From assembly GCF_036010665.1 (NCBI RefSeq), contig NZ_CP108581.1, positions 6,939,501-7,003,500 of the forward strand: DNA of 64,000 nucleotides, written 5' to 3'. Below, in pieces: positions 41,340 to 50,554 of this stretch. Made by a program: the position numbers and the translations under genes. The notes under the pieces were generated by a model. That model worked only from the letters and a program-made list of their open reading frames with translations, was not told where the DNA came from and searched no databases. This stretch comes from Microbispora sp. NBC_01189. Lineage in GTDB: Bacteria; Actinomycetota; Actinomycetes; Streptosporangiales; Streptosporangiaceae. Each line of letters begins with the position of its first letter. The first letter of the stretch is position 1.

Positions 41340-42545
41340 GTGCGGAATCTGCAGCCGGTGCTCGCCGGACTGGTCAGCGCCGTCGTCGGTTACGCGAGCT
41401 CGTTCTCCGTGGTCCTCGCCGGCCTGCAGGCGGCCGGGGCCGGCTCGCGGCAGGCGGCCTCCGGCCTGCTCGCGCTCTGCACCGGCATCGCCGTCGCCGC
41501 CGCCGTCCTGTCCGTCCGGTATCGCATGCCCGTCGCGATCGCGTGGTCCACTCCGGGCGCCGCGCTGCTCGTCTCGGCCGGGCACGTGGCCGGCGGCTAC
41601 CCGGCGGCGATCGGGGCCTTCGCCGTCTGCGGGCTCCTGACCGTGCTCGCCGGGCTCGTCCCGTGGCTGGCCCGCGGCGTCGCCGCGATCCCCGGCCCCA
41701 TCGCGGCGGCCATGCTCGCCGGCGTCCTGGTCCCGCTGTGCACCGCCCCGCTCCGCGCGATGGCCGACGTCCCGCTGCTGGCGGGGCCGGTCATCCTGAC
41801 CTGGGCGGTGCTGATGCGGTACGCCCGGCGGTGGGCGGTCGCCGGGGCGCTGACCGCGGCAGTGGCGGGCCTCGCGATCAGCGGCGCCGCGTTCCCCGCC
41901 GCGTCCCTGCGCCCCGACCCGGTGTTCACGATGCCCGCCGTGACCCTGCCGGCCCTCGTCGGCATCGCGCTGCCGCTGTTCCTGGTGACCATGGCGGGAC
42001 AGAACGTGCCCGGGGCGGCCGTCCTCTCCACTTACGGCTACCCGGTGCCGCTGCGCGGCGCACTGGTGACGACGGGGCTCGTCAGCACGGCCGCCGCGCT
42101 GTTCGGCGGACACGCCGTCAACCTCGCCGCCATCACCGCCGCCATGACCGCCGGGCCCGACGCCCACCCCGACCCGGCCCGCCGCTGGATCGCCACCCTG
42201 GCCCTCGGCGCCGGGCAGCTCACGCTGGGGCTGGGCGCCGCCTTCGCCACCGCGCTCGTCGTGGCCTCGCCCCCGGTCCTGGTCACCGCCGTGGCCGGCC
42301 TCGCGCTCCTCCCGGCCCTCGCCTCCTCGCTCGCCACCGCCTTCACCGGGCCGGACCGGCGGGAGGCGGCCGCGGTCACCTTCGTCGTCACCGCCTCGGC
42401 GACCTCCATCGCGGGCATCGGATCGGCCTTCTGGGGGCTGATCGCCGGATCTCTCGCGCTCCTGCTCACCCGGCGCCGTACGGCACCGCCGTCAGCCGGG
42501 CAGCCGGCGACGCACGCGGAAACCGGCGCGGCCCGCCCGGCATAG
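41340..42545 (+). CDS. BenE family benzoate/H+ symporter-like transporter
   Basis: This 401-residue inner-membrane protein has about 11-12 membrane helices and the BenE family look: VGYASSFSVVLAGLQAAGAGSRQAASGL at the start, AWSTPGAALL (about residues 68-77), IPGPIAAAMLAGVL and PLFLVTMAGQNVPGAAVL (about 210-228). BenE proteins import benzoate, but many actinobacterial members have unknown substrates. The start is GTG 41340, close after GAGGAGGGA. Its control by an XRE-cupin protein is inferred from the shared operator. Confidence 0.85.
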   Translation: MRNLQPVLAGLVSAVVGYASSFSVVLAGLQAAGAGSRQAASGLLALCTGIAVAAAVLSVRYRMPVAIAWSTPGAALLVSAGHVAGGYPAAIGAFAVCGLLTVLAGLVPWLARGVAAIPGPIAAAMLAGVLVPLCTAPLRAMADVPLLAGPVILTWAVLMRYARRWAVAGALTAAVAGLAISGAAFPAASLRPDPVFTMPAVTLPALVGIALPLFLVTMAGQNVPGAAVLSTYGYPVPLRGALVTTGLVSTAAALFGGHAVNLAAITAAMTAGPDAHPDPARRWIATLALGAGQLTLGLGAAFATALVVASPPVLVTAVAGLALLPALASSLATAFTGPDRREAAAVTFVVTASATSIAGIGSAFWGLIAGSLALLLTRRRTAPPSAGQPATHAETGAARPA

Positions 42546-42798
42546 GTGACGGTTCGACACCGGGCGGGTCCGTCCGGGTGACCGCATCCGCCTGAGACAG
42601 AGGCAGGCCGGCACGGCTCTCCTGAACGGCGGGAGAGCGGCAGGCTTCCGGCCCGCAGCCACCAGATGTCGTATCACCTGCGGTTATTTCTATGCGTTAT
42701 ATGGCTGGACGGCGTTTCAGCCGTGTTAGGCCGGGAGTCATTCCCACTGTCAAACATCCCCAGTGGACGTTCGCCTCGACGCCACCACTGGGGAAATC

Positions 42799-44472
42799 AT
42801 GGATCCCGCCCTCAGCCGCCGCGCCTTCCTCCTCGCCTCCGGAGCGACCGCCTCGGGCGTCGCGCTGGAGATCGCCCTCCCCGCCGTCCCGGCCGCCTCC
42901 TCGGTCGTGCCGCCCTCGATCGTGACACCCTCGGCCGCGGCGCCGATGACGACGGTCCGCACCGTCGCCAGCCCGCACGGCACCGGCGGATACCGCAGGC
43001 TGTCCGACGGCCCCGGCTGGCGGCGGGTGACCCGCACCGACCTGGCCGACGCCAAGAAGGACAGGGCCGAACGCCGTACGGTGCTGGCCTGCTTCGTCCA
43101 GTTCACCGACCTGCACATCACCGACGCGCAGAACCCGCAGCGCTACGAGTTCCTGCGCGGCGGAGACCTGGGCTCCTGGCGCCCGCAGGAGGCGCTGACC
43201 GCCGTCGGCGCCGTCTCGCTGATCGAGCAGATCAACACCCTGCGGTACGGCCCGGCCACCCGCGCGCCGATCGGCTTCGTGATGACCACCGGTGACAACA
43301 CCGACAACAACTCCCGGATCGAGATGGAGTGGTTCCTCACCGCCATGACCGGCGGCCGCTTCACCCCGAACACCGGCGACCCCGGCTCGTACGAGGGCGT
43401 GCAGAACTCCGGTCTGGGCCTCTACTGGCAGCCCGACTCCGGCCTGCGCGACGTCGACAAGCGGGTGGGATTCCCGCACCTGGACGGCTTCCTGAAGGCG
43501 GCCGTCCGCGAGGTGAGCAGCCCTGGCCTGGCCGTACCGTGGTATTCCACCATCGGCAACCACGACCAGCTCTTCGGCGGCGCCTACTCCGGGGCCGGCG
43601 GCTTCTTCGCCGACCTGGCGACCGGCTCGCGCAAGCTCTTCGATCTGCCCGCGTCCGAGGCCGGCGCCGTCTACCGGGCGCTGCGCCGGGGCGACCCCAC
43701 GGGCGCCCGCTTCCGCGCCGCGTGGAAGCGTTACAAGGGCAGGACCCGCTCGGTCACCGCCGACGAGCGCCGCGCCCCCCTGAGCCCGCACGCCTACGTC
43801 GCCGCCCACCTCGACCCGGCGTACACCGGCGCGGGACCCGTCGGCCACGGCTACACCCGGGACAACCTCGACAGCGGCCGGCTGGACTACTCCTTCCGGA
43901 TCGCCGACGGGGTGGTCGGCATCAGCCTGGACACCACCGACCGCGGCGGCGACTACCGCGGATCGGTCGGCACCCGGCAGCTCGCCTGGCTGGAGCGGGC
44001 CCTGAAGACCCACGCCGACGACACCGCGCTGATCTTCAGTCACCACCCGAGCTGGGCCATGACCAACCTCACCCCCAACCCCGCCCGGCCCGGCGAGAAA
44101 CGCCACGGCGGACAGGAGCTCCTCGCGGTGCTGAGGAAGCACCGCAACGTGGCCGCGTGGATCAACGGTCACTCCCACCTCAACAGGATCGTCCCCCATG
44201 GCGACCTCTGGGAGATCTCCACCGCCTCCCACGTCGACTACCCCCAGCTGGCGAGGGTCGTCGAACTGGCCGACAACCACGACGGGACGCTGTCGCTGTT
44301 CACCACCCTGGTGGAGTCGGCCGCGCCGCACCGCACCGACTTCGCCGACCTGTCCCAGAGCGGCCTGGCCGCGCTCTATCGCGAACTCTCGTTCAACTCC
44401 CCCGGCATCCGGAGCGGGCTCGCGGGCCTGCCCGGCGACCGCAACACCGAGCTTCTGCTGAAGAAGCACTAG
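42799..44472 (+). CDS. Tat-exported metallophosphoesterase (TIGR03767-like)
   Basis: The product of about 557 residues from ATG 42799 (TGGGGA upstream) starts with a twin-arginine signal (LSRRAFLLASGATASG). The calcineurin-like metal ligands are visible: QFTDLHITD (about residue 100), TTGDNTDNN (about 164), TIGNHDQLF (about 254), FSHHPSW (about 413) and NGHSH (about 455). It should be folded in the cytoplasm and exported as a phosphoesterase. The in-frame GTG 42763 is a less likely start. It appears monocistronic; the 217-bp gap upstream has palindromic pieces (CCACTG, CAGTGG) at about 42745-42765. Confidence 0.88.
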   Translation: MDPALSRRAFLLASGATASGVALEIALPAVPAASSVVPPSIVTPSAAAPMTTVRTVASPHGTGGYRRLSDGPGWRRVTRTDLADAKKDRAERRTVLACFVQFTDLHITDAQNPQRYEFLRGGDLGSWRPQEALTAVGAVSLIEQINTLRYGPATRAPIGFVMTTGDNTDNNSRIEMEWFLTAMTGGRFTPNTGDPGSYEGVQNSGLGLYWQPDSGLRDVDKRVGFPHLDGFLKAAVREVSSPGLAVPWYSTIGNHDQLFGGAYSGAGGFFADLATGSRKLFDLPASEAGAVYRALRRGDPTGARFRAAWKRYKGRTRSVTADERRAPLSPHAYVAAHLDPAYTGAGPVGHGYTRDNLDSGRLDYSFRIADGVVGISLDTTDRGGDYRGSVGTRQLAWLERALKTHADDTALIFSHHPSWAMTNLTPNPARPGEKRHGGQELLAVLRKHRNVAAWINGHSHLNRIVPHGDLWEISTASHVDYPQLARVVELADNHDGTLSLFTTLVESAAPHRTDFADLSQSGLAALYRELSFNSPGIRSGLAGLPGDRNTELLLKKH

Positions 44473-44514
44473 TCCTCGTAGGCTGATCTCGCCCATGACG
44501 GTAAGGAGGCTGAG

Positions 44515-45201
44515 GTGGCCGGAACGACGCCGACGGAGACGATGCTGGCCGAGGTGATGACCGAGCTGGCCGAGCTCGAGGACCCGAAAGCACGGGAGGT
44601 GAACGAGAGACACGGCGACGATCACGGCGTGAACCTCGGCAGACTGCGCGCGCTCGCGAAGCGGCTGAAGACGCAGCGGGAACTCGCGGGCCGGCTCTGG
44701 GAGACCGGCGACACCGCGGCGAGGCTGCTGGCGATCCTCATCTGCCGTCCGAAGGCGTTCGAGCGTGACCGGTTGGACGTCATGCTGCGGGAGGCACGCG
44801 CGCCCAAGGTGCATGACTGGCTCGTGAACTACGTGGTGAAGAAGAACCCGCACGCCGAAGAGCTGCGCCTGGCCTGGTCCGCCGATCCGGATCCCGTGGT
44901 CGCGAGCGCCGGCTGGGCGCTGACCACCGAACGCGTGACGAAGAAGCCCGCGGGCCTCGACCTCGCCGGACTGCTCGACGTCATCGAGGCGGAGATGAAA
45001 GACGCTCCGGATCGCCTGCAGTGGGCGATGAACCACTGCCTGGCGCAGATCGGGATCGACCACGCCGAGCACCGCGCCCGGGCGATCGACATCGGTGAGC
45101 GCCTGGAGGTGCTCAAGGACTACCCGACTCCCCCGGGCTGCACTTCCCCGTACGCGCCGATCTGGATCACCGAGCTGGTGCGCCGGCGGCACGGCACGTA
45201 G
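44515..45201 (+). CDS. DNA alkylation repair (AlkD-like) HEAT protein
   Basis: This 228-residue all-helical protein matches AlkD-like HEAT-repeat proteins: LGRLRALAKRLKTQRELAGRLWETGDTAARLLAILI (about residues 43-78), APKVHDWLVNYVVKK, and WAMNHCLAQIGIDHAEHRARAIDIGERLEV. AlkD proteins remove bulky cationic alkyl bases; some relatives have no known activity. GTG 44515 is preceded by AAGGAGG. The gene stands alone after the phosphoesterase gene. Confidence 0.78.
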   Translation: MAGTTPTETMLAEVMTELAELEDPKAREVNERHGDDHGVNLGRLRALAKRLKTQRELAGRLWETGDTAARLLAILICRPKAFERDRLDVMLREARAPKVHDWLVNYVVKKNPHAEELRLAWSADPDPVVASAGWALTTERVTKKPAGLDLAGLLDVIEAEMKDAPDRLQWAMNHCLAQIGIDHAEHRARAIDIGERLEVLKDYPTPPGCTSPYAPIWITELVRRRHGT

Positions 45202-45261
45202 CCGGAGCGCGGAAGCGCCACCGGGGCAGGACCGGCTGCTCTCCTTCTCGCCGGACGGGCG

Positions 45262-46746
45262 TCAGGGAACGCTGTTCCCGGCCCGGGGTATCACGGTCGT
45301 CAGAAGGCGCTTGTCCGGTTTGCCGTTCGGCGCCGTCGGCACCTCGTCGAGGACGGTGATGGTCGCCGGAACGCACGCGTCGCCGAGCCGCTCGCCGACC
45401 AGCGCCCGCAGCGAGCCGAGGTCGGGGATCCGGTTCGCCACCGGCACCACGAACGCGTGCACCGCCTCGCCGGTGTCCTCGTCCGGGGCGCCGACCACGT
45501 ACGCCTCCGCGACGTCGGGGGAAGCGGCCAGGACCCGCTCGATCGGACCGGCGTAGTAGAGGTTGGCGTTGACGATGACGACGTCCCGTGTCCGCCCGGC
45601 GAGGTACAGCCGTCCGTCTTCGTCGAAGTGGCCCAGGTCCCGGGTGCGCACCCACCCGTCGACGAACACCTCTTTGGTCTCCTCCGGCTCGGCCCAGTAG
45701 CCGACGGCCTGCGCGGGGGTACGGACGTACAGCTCGCCGTCGACGCCGGGCGGGACGGGCCGGCCGTCCGCGTCCCGGATTTCGACGTCGACGACGCCGG
45801 GCGGGAACCCGACCGACGGGGGGACGTCCTGCGGCGTGGCCATGGAGATCGTGCCGGTCTCGGTCTGCCCGTAGCCCTGGAACACGACCGGGCCGAGCAC
45901 GTCGAGTGCTTCGCGGAGCCGGGACGCCTCCAGCGGCGACCCCGACACCATGAGCGCCCGGAGGCTGCTCAGGTCGGCCGGGGCGGTGCGCTGGGCGGCG
46001 ACGAGTTTGTAGAGGCGAGGCACGGTGATGACGCTGGCGGTCGCCCGATGCCTGGTGATCGCGTCGGGGAACGCGGGCGGGTCGGCGACGACCATGGTCC
46101 CGCCCGCGGCGAGCGTGAGCACGCCGTACTCCATCATCACCTGGCTGCCCAGCGACCCGAACACCAGGTAGCGCCGCAGCCGGGAGGCCAGTTCGCGGAT
46201 CGCGGGCGGCCACGCCTCCGGGCGGGCCGTCCATGCCGCGTCCATGGCGGCGTAGGTCTGGGCGCAGGCCTTGGGCGTGCCGGTGCTTCCGCTGGTGTAG
46301 ACGAGCCGGGCGACGTCCTCCGGCCGGCCGGACAGGCGCAGCGGACCGTCCTCGCCGGGCGCGGCCAGCAGATCGGCGATGGTCAGCGTGCGCCGTGCGT
46401 GGTCCAGCCCGGTGGCCGCGTCAGTGACGACCGCGGTGACGTCCTGGTGGAGCACGTGGCGCAACTGGCCGTCGGACAGCCCGGGCCGCACCCCGACGGC
46501 CCGGGCTCCCACGGCGTAGGCGGCGATCGTCGCGGCGAACGCCTCCGGGGTGACGCCGAGCATCATGGCGAGGCCGTCCCCGGGCCCGAGGGCCGCGGCG
46601 CGCAGCCCGGCCGCGATCCGCCGGACGAGGCCGAGCATCTGTGCGCCGGTGACGGCACGGGCGCCGTGCTCGAAGACGGGCCGGTCCCCGGCCGCGGCCA
46701 GGAGGTCCAGAACGGCCCGCGGGTACGGCTCAGCCGGCGTCGGCAA
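45262..46746 (-). CDS. adenylate-forming acyl/aryl-CoA ligase-like enzyme (ANL family)
   Basis: This ligase of about 494 residues activates a carboxylic acid as its adenylate and probably passes it to CoA or a carrier. Motifs: LVYTSGSTGTPKAC (P-loop, about residue 150), VFQGYGQTETGT (about 285), the hinge YLAGRTRDVVIVNANLYYAGPIE (about 390) and the C-terminal catalytic Lys in APNGKPDKRLL (about 480). I chose TTG 46746 because AAGGAG is just upstream and family length fits; this start overlaps the flavoprotein gene by 17 bases. With the neighbouring ammonia-lyase, an aryl acrylate such as coumarate is a reasonable substrate, but that is inference. Confidence 0.82.
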   Translation of the reverse strand: MPTPAEPYPRAVLDLLAAAGDRPVFEHGARAVTGAQMLGLVRRIAAGLRAAALGPGDGLAMMLGVTPEAFAATIAAYAVGARAVGVRPGLSDGQLRHVLHQDVTAVVTDAATGLDHARRTLTIADLLAAPGEDGPLRLSGRPEDVARLVYTSGSTGTPKACAQTYAAMDAAWTARPEAWPPAIRELASRLRRYLVFGSLGSQVMMEYGVLTLAAGGTMVVADPPAFPDAITRHRATASVITVPRLYKLVAAQRTAPADLSSLRALMVSGSPLEASRLREALDVLGPVVFQGYGQTETGTISMATPQDVPPSVGFPPGVVDVEIRDADGRPVPPGVDGELYVRTPAQAVGYWAEPEETKEVFVDGWVRTRDLGHFDEDGRLYLAGRTRDVVIVNANLYYAGPIERVLAASPDVAEAYVVGAPDEDTGEAVHAFVVPVANRIPDLGSLRALVGERLGDACVPATITVLDEVPTAPNGKPDKRLLTTVIPRAGNSVP

Positions 46747-48283
46747 GGCACTCCTTGACGAAGACGGCCAGAGGCTGCTGGTGCACCTCCGGCAGGTTCC
46801 AGTGGTTCTCCAGGTTCTCCGCGAGGTGGTGGACGCCGGCCGGCGCGCCGTCCCGATAGTGCCGCACCACCGGGTGCAGGTAGCTCGCGTCATGGGCGTT
46901 GACGGCGTCGTTCTCGACCACCCTCGGGATCGAGATGTCGAAGGGGTCGACGGCGTCGTGGCCCTCGCCGTACTCCAGGGTGACGACGAACGTGTGCGGG
47001 GCGCGGCCGAGGCCGCCGCCGGCCACGTACGCCACCGGGACCTCCTCCTGGTAGAGCGCGGTGTCTCCGGTCACCGTGACGACGTCGCCGAGCACGCCGA
47101 ACTGCTGCCACAGCGCCGACGAGCGGTTGACCCGCGCGATGATCGCGTCACCGATCGCCTCGGGGGTGGGCTCGACCTGCTCGGCCGGCCAGGTCCCGCC
47201 GTGGTAACGGGTGGTCAGGATCCGGTGGAGCGCGCGCACGCCGTACCGGAAACCGTGGATGAACCCGCTGGTGGCCTTCTTGAAGTCGCGTTGCTGGGTG
47301 AGCGTGCCGGCGAAGTACAGATCAGGCACGTTGACGGACTCGTACGCCGGCGTCTGCTCGGGGAAACGGTCGTCGATGACCAGCGCGGGCCGGCAACCGT
47401 CGTCGAACATCGAGGCGTCGAACCGGAAGCCGGTGCACACGACCACCCGGTCGTAGCACAGCTCGCGCAGCGCCTCCACGGTTCGGGCATAGCGGAACAT
47501 CACCCGGTAGCCGCCGTCGGCACGGCGTTCGATGCTCTCCACCGTGCCGTCGAGGACCGTGTTCTGGGACTTCAGCTGGTAGCTGTCGAGGAAGTTGTTG
47601 TTCACCGCGCGCAGGTGCCCGACGAAGTGCGACTGCCAGGCCATCCTGACGGAGTGCGGCCCGGCGACGTGGATGACCGCGGCCTGGTCCATGAGCGCGT
47701 CGGCGGTCTCGAACGCCGAGTTGCCCTTGCCGATCACCAGGACCCGCTGGTCGGCGAAGGACCGCGGGTCGGTCTCGAAGGTGTCGTAGCGTTCGGCGTG
47801 GTCGATGCCCGGGATCGGCGGGACGTACAGCTGGGAGACGCCGGTGGCCACGACCAGCCGCCGCCCCCGCCAGGTGCGTCCACCGCGGTCGGTGGCGGTG
47901 AACCCGTCGTCGTCCCGGCCGATCCGGACGACGTCGACGTCGTAGCGCACCCGGACGCCGGTCGCCGCCGCGTAGTCGGACAGGTAGCGCACGAGATCGT
48001 CGGCCTGCGGGAAGTACTTCTCGCTGTAGCGGGTGAACAGCAGCTCGGGATCGTCGCTCAGCAGCGAGTTCCAGTCCATCCGCAGCCGCAGCTCCGGGTC
48101 GTCGTACCCCGTGTGCACCTTGTTGATGGAGATCAGCTGGCGGTGCCGCGGGTACCGGGTGAAGAAGGTGCCCGGGCCGGCTCCGCGCTCCAGGACGACA
48201 TAGTCGTGACCGCCGTGTTCGAGCAGTGCGGCGAGCTGCAGCCCGGCCGGTCCGGCCCCGATGATCAGGTAGTCATGCGCCAT
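46730..48283 (-). CDS. FOXRED2-like FAD-dependent oxidoreductase
   Basis: This 517-residue flavoprotein has an FAD Rossmann motif (YLIIGAGPAGLQLAALLEHGGHDYVVLER, split around residues 5-33), the block GPGTFFTRYPRHRQLISINKVHTGYD (about 36-61), an NAD(P)H motif (VLVIGKGNSAFETADAL, about 186-202) and a C-terminal CTGFRFDASMF. The FFTRYPRHRQLISINK block is the mark of FOXRED2-like proteins, whose bacterial members appear in specialised metabolism. It shares a 62-bp divergent promoter with the ammonia-lyase gene and overlaps the ligase gene, so it belongs to one pathway with them. Substrate unknown. Confidence 0.82.
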   Translation of the reverse strand: MAHDYLIIGAGPAGLQLAALLEHGGHDYVVLERGAGPGTFFTRYPRHRQLISINKVHTGYDDPELRLRMDWNSLLSDDPELLFTRYSEKYFPQADDLVRYLSDYAAATGVRVRYDVDVVRIGRDDDGFTATDRGGRTWRGRRLVVATGVSQLYVPPIPGIDHAERYDTFETDPRSFADQRVLVIGKGNSAFETADALMDQAAVIHVAGPHSVRMAWQSHFVGHLRAVNNNFLDSYQLKSQNTVLDGTVESIERRADGGYRVMFRYARTVEALRELCYDRVVVCTGFRFDASMFDDGCRPALVIDDRFPEQTPAYESVNVPDLYFAGTLTQQRDFKKATSGFIHGFRYGVRALHRILTTRYHGGTWPAEQVEPTPEAIGDAIIARVNRSSALWQQFGVLGDVVTVTGDTALYQEEVPVAYVAGGGLGRAPHTFVVTLEYGEGHDAVDPFDISIPRVVENDAVNAHDASYLHPVVRHYRDGAPAGVHHLAENLENHWNLPEVHQQPLAVFVKECLADAG

Positions 48284-48303
48284 GAGCCGGAAGCTACGGA
48301 CGA

Positions 48304-48325
48304 ATTCTCATAGGATTCTGAGAAT
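48304..48325. promoter_or_regulatory. palindrome in the divergent flavoprotein/ammonia-lyase promoter
   Basis: ATTCTCA (48304-48310) and TGAGAAT (48319-48325) are perfect 7-bp arms with an 8-bp spacer in the 62-bp gap between the divergent genes. It can control both directions at once. Confidence 0.55.
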
Positions 48326-48345
48326 CGGCTGCCTACGGTCCCGGC

Positions 48346-49836
48346 ATGTCCGCCGTCGAAGGCACCATCGACCTCAGCGCTCCGCTGCGCTCAGCCGACC
48401 TGCACCGCGCCGCGACACCGGTGTCCGTCGTGGCCGGCGCGGCCGTCCGTGACCGCGTCGAGCGGGGCCGTGGCTTCCTCCGCGACGTACGGGAGGAGGA
48501 ACGTCCGGTCTACGGCGCGACCACCGGATTCGGCGCCCTGGTCGGGTTCGCCGGCCGGGAGGAGGAAGCGGACCAGTGTGACAACACCCTGGCCCACCTC
48601 GGCGCCGGGCAGGGGCCGGATCTGCCCCACGACGTGAGCCGGGCCGCGATCCTCGTGCGTACGTGGTCGCTCGCCCAGGGGGCGTCCGGCGTTTCGGCGC
48701 ACGTGGTCGACGGGCTCGCCGCGATGTTCACGACGACGTTCGTTCCGGCGATCCCCCGCTACGGCTCGGTCGGCGCGAGCGGGGACCTGATCCCGCTCGC
48801 CTACGCAGCCCAGGCGCTGCGCGGCCGGGGACAGGCGTATCTCGGCGGCTCGCGGATGCCCGCGGCCGAGGCGCTGAGCCAGGCCGGGCTGACCCCGCTG
48901 ACGCTCGACGGCCGGGACGCCCTCGCGCTCGTCAACGGCACCTCCCTCACCACGGCCGCGACCGCCCTGGCCCTGGACAGCGTCCGGTCCTCGCACCGCG
49001 CGACGCAGGCGCTCACCTGTCTGCTGGTCGATCTGCTCGGCTGCGACCCGGGCTTCCTCCACCCGCGCCTGCTCGACGCCTACGGCCATCCCGGCGCGAT
49101 CGACGTCGCCGACGGCATGCGGGGGACCCTCGCCGGGACCATCCCCGCCGGCACACGTGCGCTGCAGGAGCCGTACAGCATCCGCTGCTCCCCGCAACTG
49201 CTGGGCGCCGCCGAGGACGCCCTGCGCTACGTCGACGGTGTCGTGGCGGCCGACCTGTCCAGCGTCAGCGACAACCCGCTGTTCTTCCCCGGTGACGACC
49301 TGGTCGTGCACGGCGGCAACTTCTTCGGGCAGCCGGCCGCGTTCGCCGCCGACGTCCTCGCGATGGTCACCGCCCAGCTCGGCAACCTCGCGGAGCGGCA
49401 GCTCGACCTCCTCGTCGACCCGGCCCGCAACGGCGGCCTGCCCCCCATGCTCGCCGCCGGGCCCGGCCGCCAGCACGGGATGCAGGGGGTGCAGCTCGCC
49501 ACGACGGCGTTCGTCGCCGAGATCCGCCGCGCCGCCGTGCCGGCCGGCATGCAGAGCCTGCCGACCAACCTGCACAACCAGGACGTGGTGCCGTTCGGCA
49601 CCCAGGCCGCTCTGCGCGCCTACGACATGGCCGGCCTGCTGCGGCTGCTCTGCGGGTCGCTGGCGGTGGGGTTGCGGCAGGCGGCGCACGTCGGCGCCCG
49701 CCGCCCCACGGCTCCGGGCTGCGCGGCGCTCCTCGACACCCTGGTCGAGGCGATCCCCGCGGTCGATCCCGACCGCCCGCTGGACGCCGACGTCCGCAGG
49801 GCCGCCGACCTGCTCACCGCGACACCCCCTCTGTGA
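48346..49836 (+). CDS. MIO-type aromatic amino acid ammonia-lyase (tyrosine/histidine lyase family)
   Basis: This 496-residue enzyme eliminates ammonia from an aromatic amino acid through a self-formed MIO group. The MIO triad Ala-Ser-Gly is at 144-146 (GSVGASGDLIPLAY), the catalytic Tyr at 56 (YGATTGFG), and NGTSL, YSIRCSPQ and SDNPLFF lie further on. The selectivity site reads NTLAHLGAGQG, with His-Leu where histidine lyases have Ser-His and tyrosine lyases have His-Leu, so tyrosine is the best guess. There is no hut gene nearby. The start is ATG 48346. The divergent flavoprotein and ligase genes suggest a coumarate-like product used in specialised metabolism. Confidence 0.85.
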   Translation: MSAVEGTIDLSAPLRSADLHRAATPVSVVAGAAVRDRVERGRGFLRDVREEERPVYGATTGFGALVGFAGREEEADQCDNTLAHLGAGQGPDLPHDVSRAAILVRTWSLAQGASGVSAHVVDGLAAMFTTTFVPAIPRYGSVGASGDLIPLAYAAQALRGRGQAYLGGSRMPAAEALSQAGLTPLTLDGRDALALVNGTSLTTAATALALDSVRSSHRATQALTCLLVDLLGCDPGFLHPRLLDAYGHPGAIDVADGMRGTLAGTIPAGTRALQEPYSIRCSPQLLGAAEDALRYVDGVVAADLSSVSDNPLFFPGDDLVVHGGNFFGQPAAFAADVLAMVTAQLGNLAERQLDLLVDPARNGGLPPMLAAGPGRQHGMQGVQLATTAFVAEIRRAAVPAGMQSLPTNLHNQDVVPFGTQAALRAYDMAGLLRLLCGSLAVGLRQAAHVGARRPTAPGCAALLDTLVEAIPAVDPDRPLDADVRRAADLLTATPPL

Positions 49837-49857
49837 GAAACCGCCCGCGTCGCGGAC

Positions 49858-50436
49858 ATGGGCGGCATGATCTGCTGGCGGCTGCCGCCCGCTGACCCGT
49901 TCTTCCTGTCCAGGACGACGACGTGGGGCCTGCTGTCACTGACGGAGCTCGTGCTCCCGGTGATCCTCGCCGGGCTGCTTGTGCTGTCCTGTCGCTGGAC
50001 CGTGGCCCTGGGCGCCGTCGCGGTGCTGGCCGTCCTCGCGTACCGGCTGCTGGTGACGGTCCGCGGCGTGGACCCCTTCGCCCGAGAGCTTCTCGAACAG
50101 TCGCCCTGGCCGTCGATCGTCTGCTACGGCACGGCGTTCCTGATGCTACTCGCGGCCGCGCCACAGCCGAGACCACGGGCGGGGAAGGAAGTCGTCGCAT
50201 GGACCGCGGCCGCGGCGGCGGCCGCGTGGGTGTCGGCTCGGCTCCCCCTGGTGCTGCACGGAGAGGAAAACGGGTTGTTCGGCTGGGTCGCCTACACCGA
50301 ACCCCGCTCCCTGTGGAACTTTCCCATGCTGTGGTCGTGCAAGGCCGACGTCGACGGCCTGCTGGTCGTGGTCGTCGCCCTGGTCGCGACGGCGAGCACC
50401 GTTCTGGCGGAGCTGATCCGCTGGCCGCGACAGTGA
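49858..50436 (+). CDS. small integral membrane protein
   Basis: This 192-residue protein has about five hydrophobic stretches (residues 20-45, 48-68, 86-102, 113-132 and 168-187). A polar loop contains VLHGEENGLFGWVAYTEPRSLWNFPMLWSCKAD. I recognise no family. It starts at ATG 49858 or 49867, 21 bases after the ammonia-lyase stop, and may be in the same operon; a transport or anchoring role in that cluster is possible but unproven. Confidence 0.55.
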   Translation: MGGMICWRLPPADPFFLSRTTTWGLLSLTELVLPVILAGLLVLSCRWTVALGAVAVLAVLAYRLLVTVRGVDPFARELLEQSPWPSIVCYGTAFLMLLAAAPQPRPRAGKEVVAWTAAAAAAAWVSARLPLVLHGEENGLFGWVAYTEPRSLWNFPMLWSCKADVDGLLVVVVALVATASTVLAELIRWPRQ

Positions 50437-50554
50437 GATCGCGGCGGTCGGAGCTTGTTTGCCAACGACTCACGGCGAGGGCAGCACGTCGGCTTGCATC
50501 CCCACCTTGATCACCTGTAGTTACTTGTCAACCACAGAGAGTAAGGATGACAAG

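Noticed and set aside
42697..45192. 831-codon open frame on the minus strand opposite the phosphoesterase and AlkD-like genes
   Set aside because: It is a high-GC shadow: no family motifs, Arg/Gly/Val-rich random composition, and both opposite-strand genes have clear catalytic motifs.
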